Source of the DNA: VRUE01 sp040508545
GTDB taxonomy: Bacteria; Actinomycetota; Thermoleophilia; Solirubrobacterales; 70-9
Assembly: GCA_040508545.1 (NCBI GenBank)
Contig: JBEVMR010000098.1
Location: 3,914 to 67,913 of the forward strand
Reading direction: 5' to 3'
DNA length: 64,000 nt
Notes under the pieces: model-generated
What the model saw: only the letters and a program-made list of their open reading frames with translations
Told to the model about the DNA's origin: nothing
Databases searched by the model: none
Position numbers and translations under genes: made by a program
In this document: positions 10,001 to 16,658 of the stretch, piece after piece
Position numbering within the stretch: the stretch's first letter is position 1
How the letters are laid out: every line of letters starts with the position of its first letter

Positions 10001-11194
10001 GGTGTGCAGTTCGTGCTCGGAGCGCGTCACGTGGGCGGTCAGGGCGCCGACTCGATTCTCGGCCACGTCATAGTCGACCGTTAGATAGATCCGGACCAGC
10101 TGCTGTCCGTCGATCTCATGTGCCGGTAGCTGACTTGAGCCCGACCCGCGAAGGGTTGCGACCGGGAAGTCGTCGGGGTCCTCCTCGCCTCGCGGTAGAG
10201 TCGCGCGCCGCGCCTGCGCCCGTTCCTTCAGGCGGCGCAGGCTTTCCGAGAAGCCCGGTCGCTGCCTGAGTTCGCGGGCCTCAGTTGACTCCAGATCGAG
10301 GCTCGCCAGGGTGTCGATGTCGGACACGCCGTGCTCGCGGAGGGCCGAGGCGACCGAGGGCTCGAGGCTGAGCAACTCAAGTCGTCTTTCCCTCCCAGAC
10401 TCCGAAAGGCAATCGATGCTGAACACGCATCCGTCGCACTTGCCGCCGAGCTGGAACTGGAGGTCGGGAAGAGCGGTGGAGGTGATTCGGGAGAGGGGTC
10501 CTTTGGGTGCGAGCAGGCGCCTCAGATCTGCTTCCTCGCGGTCGACGTCGCTCAGCTCCTCTAGCTCTTGGACGACCTGCGGGCGGCCGGTGTCCTCCTC
10601 GATCCGCGCCACCACGGCCCTCACCGATTGCGGTTCGATCGCCCTGCCCGCAACGGAGAGCGGCGCGCTCTGAAGTAGGTCGCGGAGGAGCATCATGTAG
10701 GCGACGACCTGGATGCGGTGATAGGTCCGATCGCGGCGGCTGGCCTTTCCCTCAATGATCCTCAGGGTCGGCTGATCCCCTTGCCATTCGAGGACGACGA
10801 AGTCGATGGCGCCGCGTACCTCGAAAGCCCCGATCCGTCCTTCTACTCCCACCTCGCGGCCGAAGGCGAGCGAGCCCTCGGGCAGTTCGGCGAGCCCCGC
10901 CGCGAACTCCGCCCACTCGGAACGCCGTGGCCGCACCGTGCCGTCTTCGTCTGGTTCTGGTGGGAGCGGCGTTAATTCGCTGTAGCCGGCCTCGGTCAGC
11001 TGCGCGGCCCACGCCTGCTCTCGGTCGGCGCCTGCCTGCGCCAGGATCGGATCGAGGACATTGAACAGTCGCTCGTAAAACGGAAGCCGCCTTGCCTCCT
11101 GACGTTTGTTATAGGAGAGCTTGAAGCGCCGTTCACAGCTCTGGAAGCGAACGAACTCGCCGATGTCCGATACGGAGACTCGGAGTGTTTCCAT
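7037..11194 (-). CDS. Fe-S PD-(D/E)XK nuclease-SF1 (UPF1-like) helicase fusion
   Basis: A very large protein of 1,385 aa, counted from the ATG at 11194, which follows a GGGGAG ribosome site; a GTG at 11215 would add 7 residues. Residues 1-265 are a Cas4/AddB/Dna2-like nuclease: four cysteines (C20, C253, C256, C262) should bind a 4Fe-4S cluster, and D131, E148-G-K150 and QVVAY (162-166) form the active site. A helix-hairpin-helix-like stretch follows (~270-320), then a long middle region resembling TM0106-type RecB-like proteins. The helicase core has Walker A GPPGTGKT (938-945), VDEAS (1069-1073), GDNRQLAP (1097-1104), SFRLPP, ERLQGGE and NVAFSRVEERL. It probably unwinds and degrades DNA. 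It overlaps the methyltransferase by 4 nt, suggesting restriction or defence. Confidence 0.88.
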   Translation of the reverse strand: METLRVSVSDIGEFVRFQSCERRFKLSYNKRQEARRLPFYERLFNVLDPILAQAGADREQAWAAQLTEAGYSELTPLPPEPDEDGTVRPRRSEWAEFAAGLAELPEGSLAFGREVGVEGRIGAFEVRGAIDFVVLEWQGDQPTLRIIEGKASRRDRTYHRIQVVAYMMLLRDLLQSAPLSVAGRAIEPQSVRAVVARIEEDTGRPQVVQELEELSDVDREEADLRRLLAPKGPLSRITSTALPDLQFQLGGKCDGCVFSIDCLSESGRERRLELLSLEPSVASALREHGVSDIDTLASLDLESTEARELRQRPGFSESLRRLKERAQARRATLPRGEEDPDDFPVATLRGSGSSQLPAHEIDGQQLVRIYLTVDYDVAENRVGALTAHVTRSEHELHTPFQEVEGRWRPNPTLQERKREWTEVDGARRREVIAERELDPGESRTICSVMPSAWRGNPDEDTGAEKVLIQGFLTDLVEAIAEIVRPEEDCRLHFYVWSANEMSQLVEACSRADTRLLGHLRQLLGARESLEQMIYSDVGTEINRRFGLGWTSRGLVVATSLTWFGNRYHWRRRVLGEERDLDRIFEQDLFDFKTTLGLDGDGNWVDDPEGAALRHRFEIRSRNFDTLPAPYWRAMWGTLPDPREENSYQVKAALGRYSQADSTSIRAYLGARAEALRWIEEQVGSRNTEIQKPAIPLAELPRFDLGVNDIARASVDFLRLDHHVGMTRWLSEHLAAVTDRVALGTSLPLRNLEQADGDALRATIDLEGFDSDLPALQASWPEGAWARVTLRGPDPERGQTLGQLTRAGMTGQVTEIDWTSGTVEIEARGGRKATRYVLASTGVDFLTDQEFATLDSSPSDFVAGTVEARLVEHGDAPTVAWLDPISPQVPEAPHPDEELLERVERVIRSLRPSRGRPLAEAQIKAIMDGLHARAALLQGPPGTGKTVTAAISVLTRILLRRTPGDMITIGANTHAAVDILLGRIAELREEFEEKAGEEGLATPAISLLRIDADPPAGCERIGTSGIIRKLRGFLDCGVVILAGTTRGLLKLQKTIDGAATHFDPVAELIVDEASMLVFPHFLALTTMVSGEGYLMLAGDNRQLAPIVAHDWEREDRPPVEIYQPHLSAFDAIASLATSEANTDRQISRNALNLSFRLPPDVIRLIRRVYKADQIDLQGVEREASPAEEYGADTWEGVWRGDGGIYLVVHDERGSRKANQTEVEIVGKVVQAEGSPASSDIAVITPHRAQRQLLSDALADSVDVVDTVERLQGGERKAIIVSATASDPSAIAGYESFILDLNRSNVAFSRVEERLIVVVSSSLLDHIPAELENYDNAMLWKALRSTCDELVAEEQLEDGVTVRVLVPSRAAAAEITDEDAEPIVPGE

Positions 11195-11358
11195 CGGCGT
11201 CTCCCCGTTCGTCACGCGCCGAGCCTATCGCCGTTCTCAAAGAACACCATGCGGAACGCCGTGTCGAAAAGCTAGAGACGCTCAATGTGTCGGCTAACGG
11301 GCATACCCGTAGGATTTCCACGTATCGTTGGCTCCCGGTGGTCGAATACGATCGATAT

Positions 11359-12060
11359 ATGAGCCAGGCGAAGGGAGGCATTGCTGAACAAGTGAGCCTG
11401 CTGCGTGAGCGACTCACCGCGACGCGGTCCCCGTCCGGTTTCCATCCTTATTGGCCGAACTATCCGGTTATGCCTGACGAGCCACTGTGGGCAATCTCTG
11501 TACGTGAATCGGACGGAGCATGGAGCGGCTGGTACAGGACGGCGACTCGCGATCTCGATGAAGCCATTGCTGAGGCACACCGCTTCTCCGGTGTCTCGGC
11601 TGAGGCTGACACCAGTGTGCTTCCGACGATTCCCCGATCGGAGTCCTACCGAAGCGCCAATCGCATGCTGACGGCCCTGCTCCTGGCGGTTCCGCCCGAC
11701 CATTCTGAAGCCGTCGCGATGCTTGAGCAGATCCGGCTCACTCTGGTGGCGGTTGCGGAGGCCGAGGAGGAAGGTCTCTACTTCGGCCCCCTCAGGATCG
11801 ACCTGCCCATCGCCCTAGAGGTTGGCGCTTTGCTTAGCTCTGCAGTCGGCCAGATGCAAGCGGGAATCCAGGGTAATCGCCGCAATCCCTTCGCATCGCC
11901 GCGATTTCGGGCACTCGTGCCCGAAAGGAGCGCAAATTCAGCGCCGGTTGGAAACGGCTCCAGAAATCAAGCTGCCCACGTGCAGGGACATCCTCCGATG
12001 GAGCTAGGCGGATTCGAACCGCCGACCTCCTGGGTGCGATCCAGGCGCTCTGCCAGCTGA
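11359..12060 (+). CDS. Hypothetical island protein, 3' end runs into tRNA-Ala
   Basis: The ATG at 11359 gives 233 aa; upstream in-frame codons reach 11185 but would overlap the helicase start. I do not recognise the family. The N-terminal half (SLLRERLTATRSPSGFHPYWPNY) and the central helical part (NRMLTALLLAVPPDHSEAVAMLEQIRLTL is one continuous helix-rich stretch, residues about 100-128) look like a real soluble protein. The last ~60 residues do not: they read through an inverted repeat at 11905 and end inside the antisense of tRNA-Ala, giving the familiar artefactual GGFEPPTSW. The native C terminus was probably lost at integration. It is divergent from the helicase operon. Confidence 0.5.
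   Translation: MSQAKGGIAEQVSLLRERLTATRSPSGFHPYWPNYPVMPDEPLWAISVRESDGAWSGWYRTATRDLDEAIAEAHRFSGVSAEADTSVLPTIPRSESYRSANRMLTALLLAVPPDHSEAVAMLEQIRLTLVAVAEAEEEGLYFGPLRIDLPIALEVGALLSSAVGQMQAGIQGNRRNPFASPRFRALVPERSANSAPVGNGSRNQAAHVQGHPPMELGGFEPPTSWVRSRRSAS
11902..11926. repeat. Hairpin near the right island end, inverted partner of the left-end hairpin
   Basis: TTTCGGGCAC and GTGCCCGAAA (10 bp, 2-nt loop) form a perfect palindrome at 11905-11926. CGATTTCGGGCACT (11902-11915) is the exact reverse complement of AGTGCCCGAAATCG at 5028-5041. The two copies lie 84 nt and 136 nt inside the island's two tRNA-derived ends. Confidence 0.6.
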
Positions 12061-12071
12061 GCTATAGCCCC
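11999..12071 (-). tRNA. tRNA-Ala (anticodon CGC)
   Basis: The minus strand folds as a complete cloverleaf: a 7-bp acceptor stem GGGGCTA/TAGCTCC (one G-T), a D arm with AGCTCAGCTGG, an anticodon loop ATCGCAC reading CGC (codon GCG), and a T arm with GGTTCGAATCC. The length is 73 nt with discriminator A and no encoded CCA. Its 3' end is the apparent integration target of the 4.8-12.0 kb island. Confidence 0.95.
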
Positions 12072-12155
12072 TCGTGCGGGGTTGGGAGGATCGTCCCAAA
12101 CGCCTCGCAAGGGCAAGGATAACCGCATAGTCTTTAGGTTTCCCCAGAGATCCGC

Positions 12156-13067
12156 ATGGGCATTCTCGACGACGCGATCAAAGAGCACCTGGAGCTGAAG
12201 CGCCAGCACGGCGCCGATGACTCTGAGTTGAAACAGCTCGAGGACGAGGCGTTTGGCGCTGCCGAGCGGCCTGGCAGCGAGGGATCGGCGCCCGATCCGC
12301 TCGCCGAGGCCCCGACCGAATTCATGACTCAGCCCGACGTGGACGGGGCGCCGGAGGCTGAGCCAGCTGCCGACGCCGCGCCGCAGCCAGCCCCGCGCGA
12401 GGCCGAGGACGCGCCTGGCCGCCCCGCGCCTCGCTCGGAGATCGCCGACCTGCAGGAGGCTCCGCCCTCCGAGTACGACGAGCCCGCCGAGGAGGAGGCG
12501 CCGGCGATGGAACACGAGACGGTGCCCGAGCCGGAGGCGCCCGCCGAGCCAATCGCCTCGACCGGCCCGACCACCGAGGAGCGCGAGGCGATCGCCGAGC
12601 AGCCGACCGAGATGTTCGACATCGAGGAGGAGCTCTCGATCTCCAAGGCGGAGGCCCCCTCCGAGGAGGAGCTGGTCGAAGAGGGGATCGAAGAGCCGCG
12701 CCTGGCCCCGGTCGATCCGCTCGCCGGCCTCGACGAGGAGGCCAAGGACGAGGCGCCGGACGAGGAGTACGAAGAGGACGAAGACTTTTGGGACGAGAAG
12801 CGGCTCTCCGACGAGCTCGACCAGGCGCTCGAGGCGCCGAGCGAAGTCGAGGACAAGGAAACGATCTTCGATCAGCCCCCGGTCACCGAGCCTGAGCCCG
12901 CATCCGCACCTGAGCCCGATGACGCGCCCGCGCCCGCGGAGCCTCGCCCCGCCGCGCCTGAGGAGGACGTGCTCGAGGAGACGCCGGACTTCCTCGAGGA
13001 GGCGCCCGAGGACGACGAGCTCTGGTTCGAGCAGAAACCGCCCAAGGATTTCGATTTCGACGACTGA
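12156..13067 (+). CDS. Highly acidic, probably disordered protein
   Basis: This 303-aa protein has a short conserved-looking N terminus (MGILDDAIKEHLELKRQHG, likely one amphipathic helix). The remaining ~270 residues are dominated by E, D, A and P, with low complexity and no transmembrane segment. I know of no characterised function. The composition suggests an intrinsically disordered cytosolic protein, perhaps binding basic partners or acting as a scaffold. It starts at an ATG 84 nt downstream of tRNA-Ala and is followed 32 nt later by the ABC ATPase gene on the same strand. There are no cysteines or catalytic motifs. Confidence 0.75.
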   Translation: MGILDDAIKEHLELKRQHGADDSELKQLEDEAFGAAERPGSEGSAPDPLAEAPTEFMTQPDVDGAPEAEPAADAAPQPAPREAEDAPGRPAPRSEIADLQEAPPSEYDEPAEEEAPAMEHETVPEPEAPAEPIASTGPTTEEREAIAEQPTEMFDIEEELSISKAEAPSEEELVEEGIEEPRLAPVDPLAGLDEEAKDEAPDEEYEEDEDFWDEKRLSDELDQALEAPSEVEDKETIFDQPPVTEPEPASAPEPDDAPAPAEPRPAAPEEDVLEETPDFLEEAPEDDELWFEQKPPKDFDFDD

Positions 13068-13099
13068 ATTCGAGCAATCGGTGCGTATACATTGCGCCG

Positions 13100-14083
13100 A
13101 TGCCCAGCGACGCTGCAATCGAAGCCAGCGGCCTCTGTAAGTCCTACGGAAAGGTCCGCGCCCTCGAAGGGGTGGATCTGCGCGCCCCCACCGGAACCGT
13201 GCTGGGCCTGCTGGGGCCCAACGGCGCCGGTAAGACGACCGCGGTCCGCATCCTCACCACGCTGCTGCAGGCCGACGGCGGCAGCGCCAGGGTCGCGGGC
13301 CTCGACGTTGCCCGCGACGCCGCGGAGCTGCGGGCGAAGATCGGCCTCGCCGGCCAGTACGCGGCGGTCGACGAAAACTTGACCGGGGCCGAGAACCTGG
13401 AGATGGTCGGCCGCCTCTACCACCTGCCGAAGGGCGAGCCGCGCGCTCGCGCCGCCCAGCTGCTGGAGCGCTTCGGCCTCAGCGAGGCCGCCGACCGCCT
13501 CGTCCGCACCTACTCGGGCGGGATGCGCCGCCGCCTCGACCTCGCCGCCGCGCTCGTCGCCCGCCCGCCCGTCCTCTTCCTCGACGAGCCGACGACCGGC
13601 CTCGACCCGCGCAGCCGCATCGACCTCTGGGAGATGATCGAAGACCGGGTGGCGAAAGGGACCACGGTCCTGCTCACCACGCAGTACCTGGACGAGGCCG
13701 ACCGGCTCGCCGATCGCATCGCCGTCATCGACCGCGGCCGGATGCTCGCCGAGGGCACCTCGGACGAGCTCAAGGACCGCTTCGGCGGCGAGCGCCTCGA
13801 CCTTACCCTGGAGAACCGCGCCCAGGCCGACGCCGCGACCACCGCGCTCGAGCCGATCGTCTCCGGGCCGCCCAGCGACCTGCCGGGCGGCGCCCTCTGT
13901 TACCCGGTCGAGCAGCGCCAGGGCACGATCGCCGCCGCGGTGCGCAGGCTCGACGAGGCCGGGATCGCGATCGATGACGTGGCGATGCACCGCCCGACCC
14001 TCGACGACGTCTTCCTCGGCCTGACCGGGCGCGCCGCCAGCGAGGCCGAGGAAAACGGCGAGCCCGCCAGCGAGGTCAGGTGA
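13100..14083 (+). CDS. ABC exporter ATP-binding protein (DrrA-like)
   Basis: This 327-aa ATPase powers a two-gene drug/lipid-type exporter. GPNGAGKTT is Walker A, YSGGMRRRLDLA the ABC signature, LFLDEPTTGLDP Walker B plus D loop, and LTTQYLDEAD carries the H-loop region with Gln in the usual His position, as in DrrA-type proteins. The C-terminal ~90 residues match the DUF4162 extension of daunorubicin-resistance ATPases. The stop overlaps the permease GTG (GTGA), so the two are co-translated. The substrate is unknown: members export antibiotics, glycolipids or other hydrophobic compounds. Confidence 0.92.
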   Translation: MPSDAAIEASGLCKSYGKVRALEGVDLRAPTGTVLGLLGPNGAGKTTAVRILTTLLQADGGSARVAGLDVARDAAELRAKIGLAGQYAAVDENLTGAENLEMVGRLYHLPKGEPRARAAQLLERFGLSEAADRLVRTYSGGMRRRLDLAAALVARPPVLFLDEPTTGLDPRSRIDLWEMIEDRVAKGTTVLLTTQYLDEADRLADRIAVIDRGRMLAEGTSDELKDRFGGERLDLTLENRAQADAATTALEPIVSGPPSDLPGGALCYPVEQRQGTIAAAVRRLDEAGIAIDDVAMHRPTLDDVFLGLTGRAASEAEENGEPASEVR

Positions 14084-14856
14084 CGATGCGCTTCCGCGAC
14101 AGCGTCTCCGACACGCTCGTGCTGGCCGGTCGCAGCTTCATGCGGATCCGCCGCGCGCCCGACCTGCTGGTCTCCTTCACCGTGCAGCCGATCATGTTCG
14201 TGCTGCTCTTCGTCTACGTCTTCGGCGGCGCGATCGAAACGCCCGGCTACTCCTACGTCGACTTCCTGATCCCCGGGATCGTCGTCCAGACGATGTCCTT
14301 CGGCGGCTTCGTCACCGCGCTCGGCCTCTCCGAGGACCTGAAGAAGGGGCTGATCGACCGCTTCCGCTCGCTGCCGATGTCGCGCGGCGCGGTGCTTGCT
14401 GGCCGCACCCTCGCCGACATCGGCACCAACGCCCTGTCGCTCGCGATCATGGTCATCGTCGGCCTCATCGCTGGCTTCTCCTTCGACGCGCCCGCCGCGC
14501 AGATCGCCGCCGGCGTCGGCCTGATGCTGCTCTTCGGCTACGCCTTCTCGTGGGTCTTCGCCTTCGTCGGGCTGGTTTCGTCCTCGCCGGAGTCCTCGCA
14601 GGCGTTCGGCTTCATCATCATCTTCCCGCTCACCTTCATCTCCTCGGCCTTCGTCCCCGTCGACTCGATGCCGGCGGCGCTGCAGTCCTTCGCCGAAGTC
14701 AATCCCTTCACGGTCGTGGTCGACGCGATGCGCGCCCTCTGGCTAGGCGCCCCTGCCGGCAACTCGATCTGGGGGGCTGTCGCCTGGTCGGCCGGCATCG
14801 CCATCGTCTTCGCCGCCCTCTCGATCAACCGCTACAAACGCGCCGTCATCCGCTGA
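14080..14856 (+). CDS. ABC-2 type permease (DrrB-like)
   Basis: The 258-aa integral membrane partner of the preceding ATPase has six predicted hydrophobic segments, among them MFVLLFVYVFGGAI, FLIPGIVVQTMSFGGF and GFIIIFPLTFISSAFVP. The PLTFISSAFVP / VNPFTVVVDAMRAL pair is the conserved ABC-2 signature seen in DrrB and related exporters. The start is GTG at 14080, overlapping the upstream stop; the ATG at 14086 is an alternative. It probably forms a homodimer, or pairs with itself around two ATPases, in the cytoplasmic membrane. Confidence 0.9.
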   Translation: MTMRFRDSVSDTLVLAGRSFMRIRRAPDLLVSFTVQPIMFVLLFVYVFGGAIETPGYSYVDFLIPGIVVQTMSFGGFVTALGLSEDLKKGLIDRFRSLPMSRGAVLAGRTLADIGTNALSLAIMVIVGLIAGFSFDAPAAQIAAGVGLMLLFGYAFSWVFAFVGLVSSSPESSQAFGFIIIFPLTFISSAFVPVDSMPAALQSFAEVNPFTVVVDAMRALWLGAPAGNSIWGAVAWSAGIAIVFAALSINRYKRAVIR

Positions 14857-14958
14857 GCGGAAGCGTTTTCGCGCCTTCGGATCGGCGTCTGAGGCCGTTG
14901 CACTATTGGCACATTCTCCGCGCCATACGTGACAATTGTCTGAGTAAGGTAGGCGCAG

Positions 14959-15459
14959 ATGGCTGCGCTGAAGCAAAAGGGGGATTTGGCCGAGCTCAAG
15001 GTGGCCGCTGACCTGGCGAGTCGCGGCTGCTGCATCTCGATCCCCTACGGCGAGGACTGCGACTACGACCTGATTGCCGACAGGCAGGGTGTTCTCCATC
15101 GCGTGCAGGTCAAATACACGGAGTCAGACGGAGAGGTCATCGCGGTTCGCTGCATGTCGCATTCCCTGACCAACGGGAAGATTCGGCAGACCAAGCATTA
15201 CACGGCTGAGCTCGTCGATTGGATTGCCGTCTATGACCGAACTTCGGAGTGCTGTTACTACGTCCCGGCGAGCGAGCTGGGATCCGGGAGAAGCTACCTG
15301 CACCTTCGCCTCGTTCCAGCCCGCAACGGTCAGCGCGTAGGCATCCGCAACGCGTGTGACTACGCAGACCCCGATCTTGCGCGAGATCCGCGAGGAGTGG
15401 AGCCAGCGGGACTCGAACCCGCGGCCTCCGCCGTGCAAGGGCGGCGCTCTTCCAGCTGA
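14959..15459 (+). CDS. Small PD-(D/E)XK endonuclease-like protein (PDDEXK_5 type)
   Basis: This 166-aa protein has KGDLAELKVAADLASRG and IPYGEDCDYDLIAD, then HRVQVKYT. That gives E12, D37 and Q50-x-K52 as the PD-(D/E)XK catalytic set. It matches the family of small nucleases related to group-I-intron homing enzymes and often found alone in bacterial genomes. Its final ~20 residues are antisense to tRNA-Ala(TGC) (ending GLEPAASAVQGRR), so the natural C terminus may be shorter, or the gene may have landed next to the tRNA. It stands alone, 100 nt after the ABC permease. A nuclease role is inferred from motifs; target unknown. Confidence 0.75.
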   Translation: MAALKQKGDLAELKVAADLASRGCCISIPYGEDCDYDLIADRQGVLHRVQVKYTESDGEVIAVRCMSHSLTNGKIRQTKHYTAELVDWIAVYDRTSECCYYVPASELGSGRSYLHLRLVPARNGQRVGIRNACDYADPDLARDPRGVEPAGLEPAASAVQGRRSSS

Positions 15460-15470
15460 GCTATGGCCCC
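15398..15470 (-). tRNA. tRNA-Ala (anticodon TGC)
   Basis: The minus strand folds with acceptor GGGGCCA/TGGCTCC, D arm AGCTCAGCTGG, anticodon loop CTTGCAC (TGC, codon GCA) and T arm GGGTTCGAGTCCC. It is 73 nt with discriminator A and no encoded CCA. The 3' end overlaps the C-terminal codons of the convergent nuclease-like gene. Confidence 0.95.
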
Positions 15471-15513
15471 TCTGGTCGAATTGTAGGCGCGATACGGTGG
15501 CGCTATCGAAGCC

Positions 15514-16293
15514 ATGCTCACCCACATAGGCGGGCCCACCCTCCTGATCGAGGTCGGCGGCTGGCGGCTGCTGACCGATCCGACCTTCGATCCGGCTGGT
15601 GGCCGTTACAACTTCGGCTGGGGGACGGGCTCGCGCAAGCTCGCCGGCCCGGCGAGGAGCGCAGCCGACATCGGCTCCATCGACGCGGTGCTGCTCAGCC
15701 ACGACCAGCACGAGGACAACCTCGACGCCGCCGGCCGCGAGCTGCTGCCCAGTGTCGGCACCGTGATCACGACCGTGCCGGGCGCGAAACGCCTCGGTGG
15801 CAACGCGCGGGGGCTCGAGCCCTGGGCGACGACCCGGCTCGAGGCCGAGGGGCGGCCGGCGATCGAGATCACCGCGACGCCCTGCCGCCACGGCCCGCCG
15901 CTCAGCAGGCCGCTGGTCGGCGACGTCATCGGCTTTGCCCTTGCCTGGGAGGGTCAGGAGCACGGGGTGCTCTGGATCTCCGGCGACACCGTGCTCTACG
16001 ACGGCGTCCGCGAAGTCGCCGAGCGCCTCAGCGTCGGCACCGCCCTGCTGCACCTCGGCGGCGTCCGCTTCCCCACCACCGGTCCCATCCACTACACGAT
16101 GACCGCGAAGCAGGCGATCGAGCTGGTCGGCCTGCTGGAGCCCCGCGAGGCGATCCCGATCCACTACGAGGGCTGGAAGCACTTCCGCCAGGGCCGCGAG
16201 GCGATCGAGCGCGAGCTCGCTGGAGCGCCGGAGCAGGTTCGCGACCGCTTCCGCTGGCTGCCGATCGGTGAGCCCACCCAAGTCTCTGCCTGA
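15514..16293 (+). CDS. MBL-fold (UlaG-like) metallohydrolase
   Basis: This 259-aa protein has the metallo-beta-lactamase fold of the UlaG/L-ascorbate-6-phosphate lactonase-like group. LLSHDQHEDNLD is the metal motif (HxxHxD variant), a second ligand region lies near TPCRHGPP, WISGDTVLYDG supplies the bridging Asp, and PIHYEGWKHF the last His. No signal peptide is present, so it is cytosolic. The substrate cannot be predicted: the family includes lactonases, phosphodiesterases and general hydrolases. It stands 20 nt upstream of the ArsR/SRPBCC pair on the same strand but has its own regulatory gap. Confidence 0.82.
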   Translation: MLTHIGGPTLLIEVGGWRLLTDPTFDPAGGRYNFGWGTGSRKLAGPARSAADIGSIDAVLLSHDQHEDNLDAAGRELLPSVGTVITTVPGAKRLGGNARGLEPWATTRLEAEGRPAIEITATPCRHGPPLSRPLVGDVIGFALAWEGQEHGVLWISGDTVLYDGVREVAERLSVGTALLHLGGVRFPTTGPIHYTMTAKQAIELVGLLEPREAIPIHYEGWKHFRQGREAIERELAGAPEQVRDRFRWLPIGEPTQVSA

Positions 16294-16301
16294 CACCCGC
16301 T

Positions 16302-16325
16302 ATACTGAACCAGATGGTTCAGTAT
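16302..16325. promoter_or_regulatory. Perfect palindromic operator over the ArsR start codon
   Basis: ATACTGAACC and GGTTCAGTAT are exact 10-nt arms around AGAT. The ArsR ATG (16314) lies in the centre. A repressor bound here would block initiation, so autorepression by the ArsR protein is the obvious inference. Confidence 0.7.
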
Positions 16326-16658
16326 CAACCGCAGCTCGACCAGACCCTCGGTGCCCTCGCCGACCCGACTCGCAGGCAGGTTCTCGAGCGGCTCGGCAGG
16401 GGCAGCGCCACCATCTCCGAGCTCGCGGAGCCGTTCGAGATGTCGTTGACGGGAATGAAGAAGCACGTTCGGGTACTGGAGGAGGCAGAGCTCGTGACGA
16501 CCGAGAAGGTCGGCCGGGCGCGGCGCTGCAGCCTCGGCCCGAGACAGCTCGAGGACGTCACCGAGTGGATCGACGCGTACCGGCGCACGCTGGAGGAACG
16601 CTTCGACCGCCTCGGCGAGCTCCTCGAAAACCGAAAGGAGATCGGCGATGACCGATGA
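16314..16658 (+). CDS. ArsR-family transcriptional regulator
   Basis: This compact 114-aa winged-helix repressor starts with LDQTLGALADPTRRQVLERL and continues with SATISELAEPFEMSLTGMKKHVRVLEEAELV, the full ArsR helix-turn-helix and wing. It lacks the CxC metal-binding motif of ArsR/SmtB sensors and resembles the YdfF/SdpR-like subgroup that pairs with SRPBCC (AHSA1) proteins. It overlaps the next gene by 11 nt. The start codon sits inside a 24-nt palindrome, indicating autoregulation. The inducing signal is unknown. Confidence 0.9.
   Translation: MVQYQPQLDQTLGALADPTRRQVLERLGRGSATISELAEPFEMSLTGMKKHVRVLEEAELVTTEKVGRARRCSLGPRQLEDVTEWIDAYRRTLEERFDRLGELLENRKEIGDDR

Noticed and set aside
5086..11215. 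DISARM, BREX, Dnd/Ssp or Mokosh assignment
   Set aside because: None of the signature partners (DrmA/B/C, BrxC/PglX/PglZ, DndA-E, a PLD partner) is present.
12001..12060. Peptide GGFEPPTSW as a conserved protein motif
   Set aside because: Well-known artefact of translating antisense tRNA-Ala.
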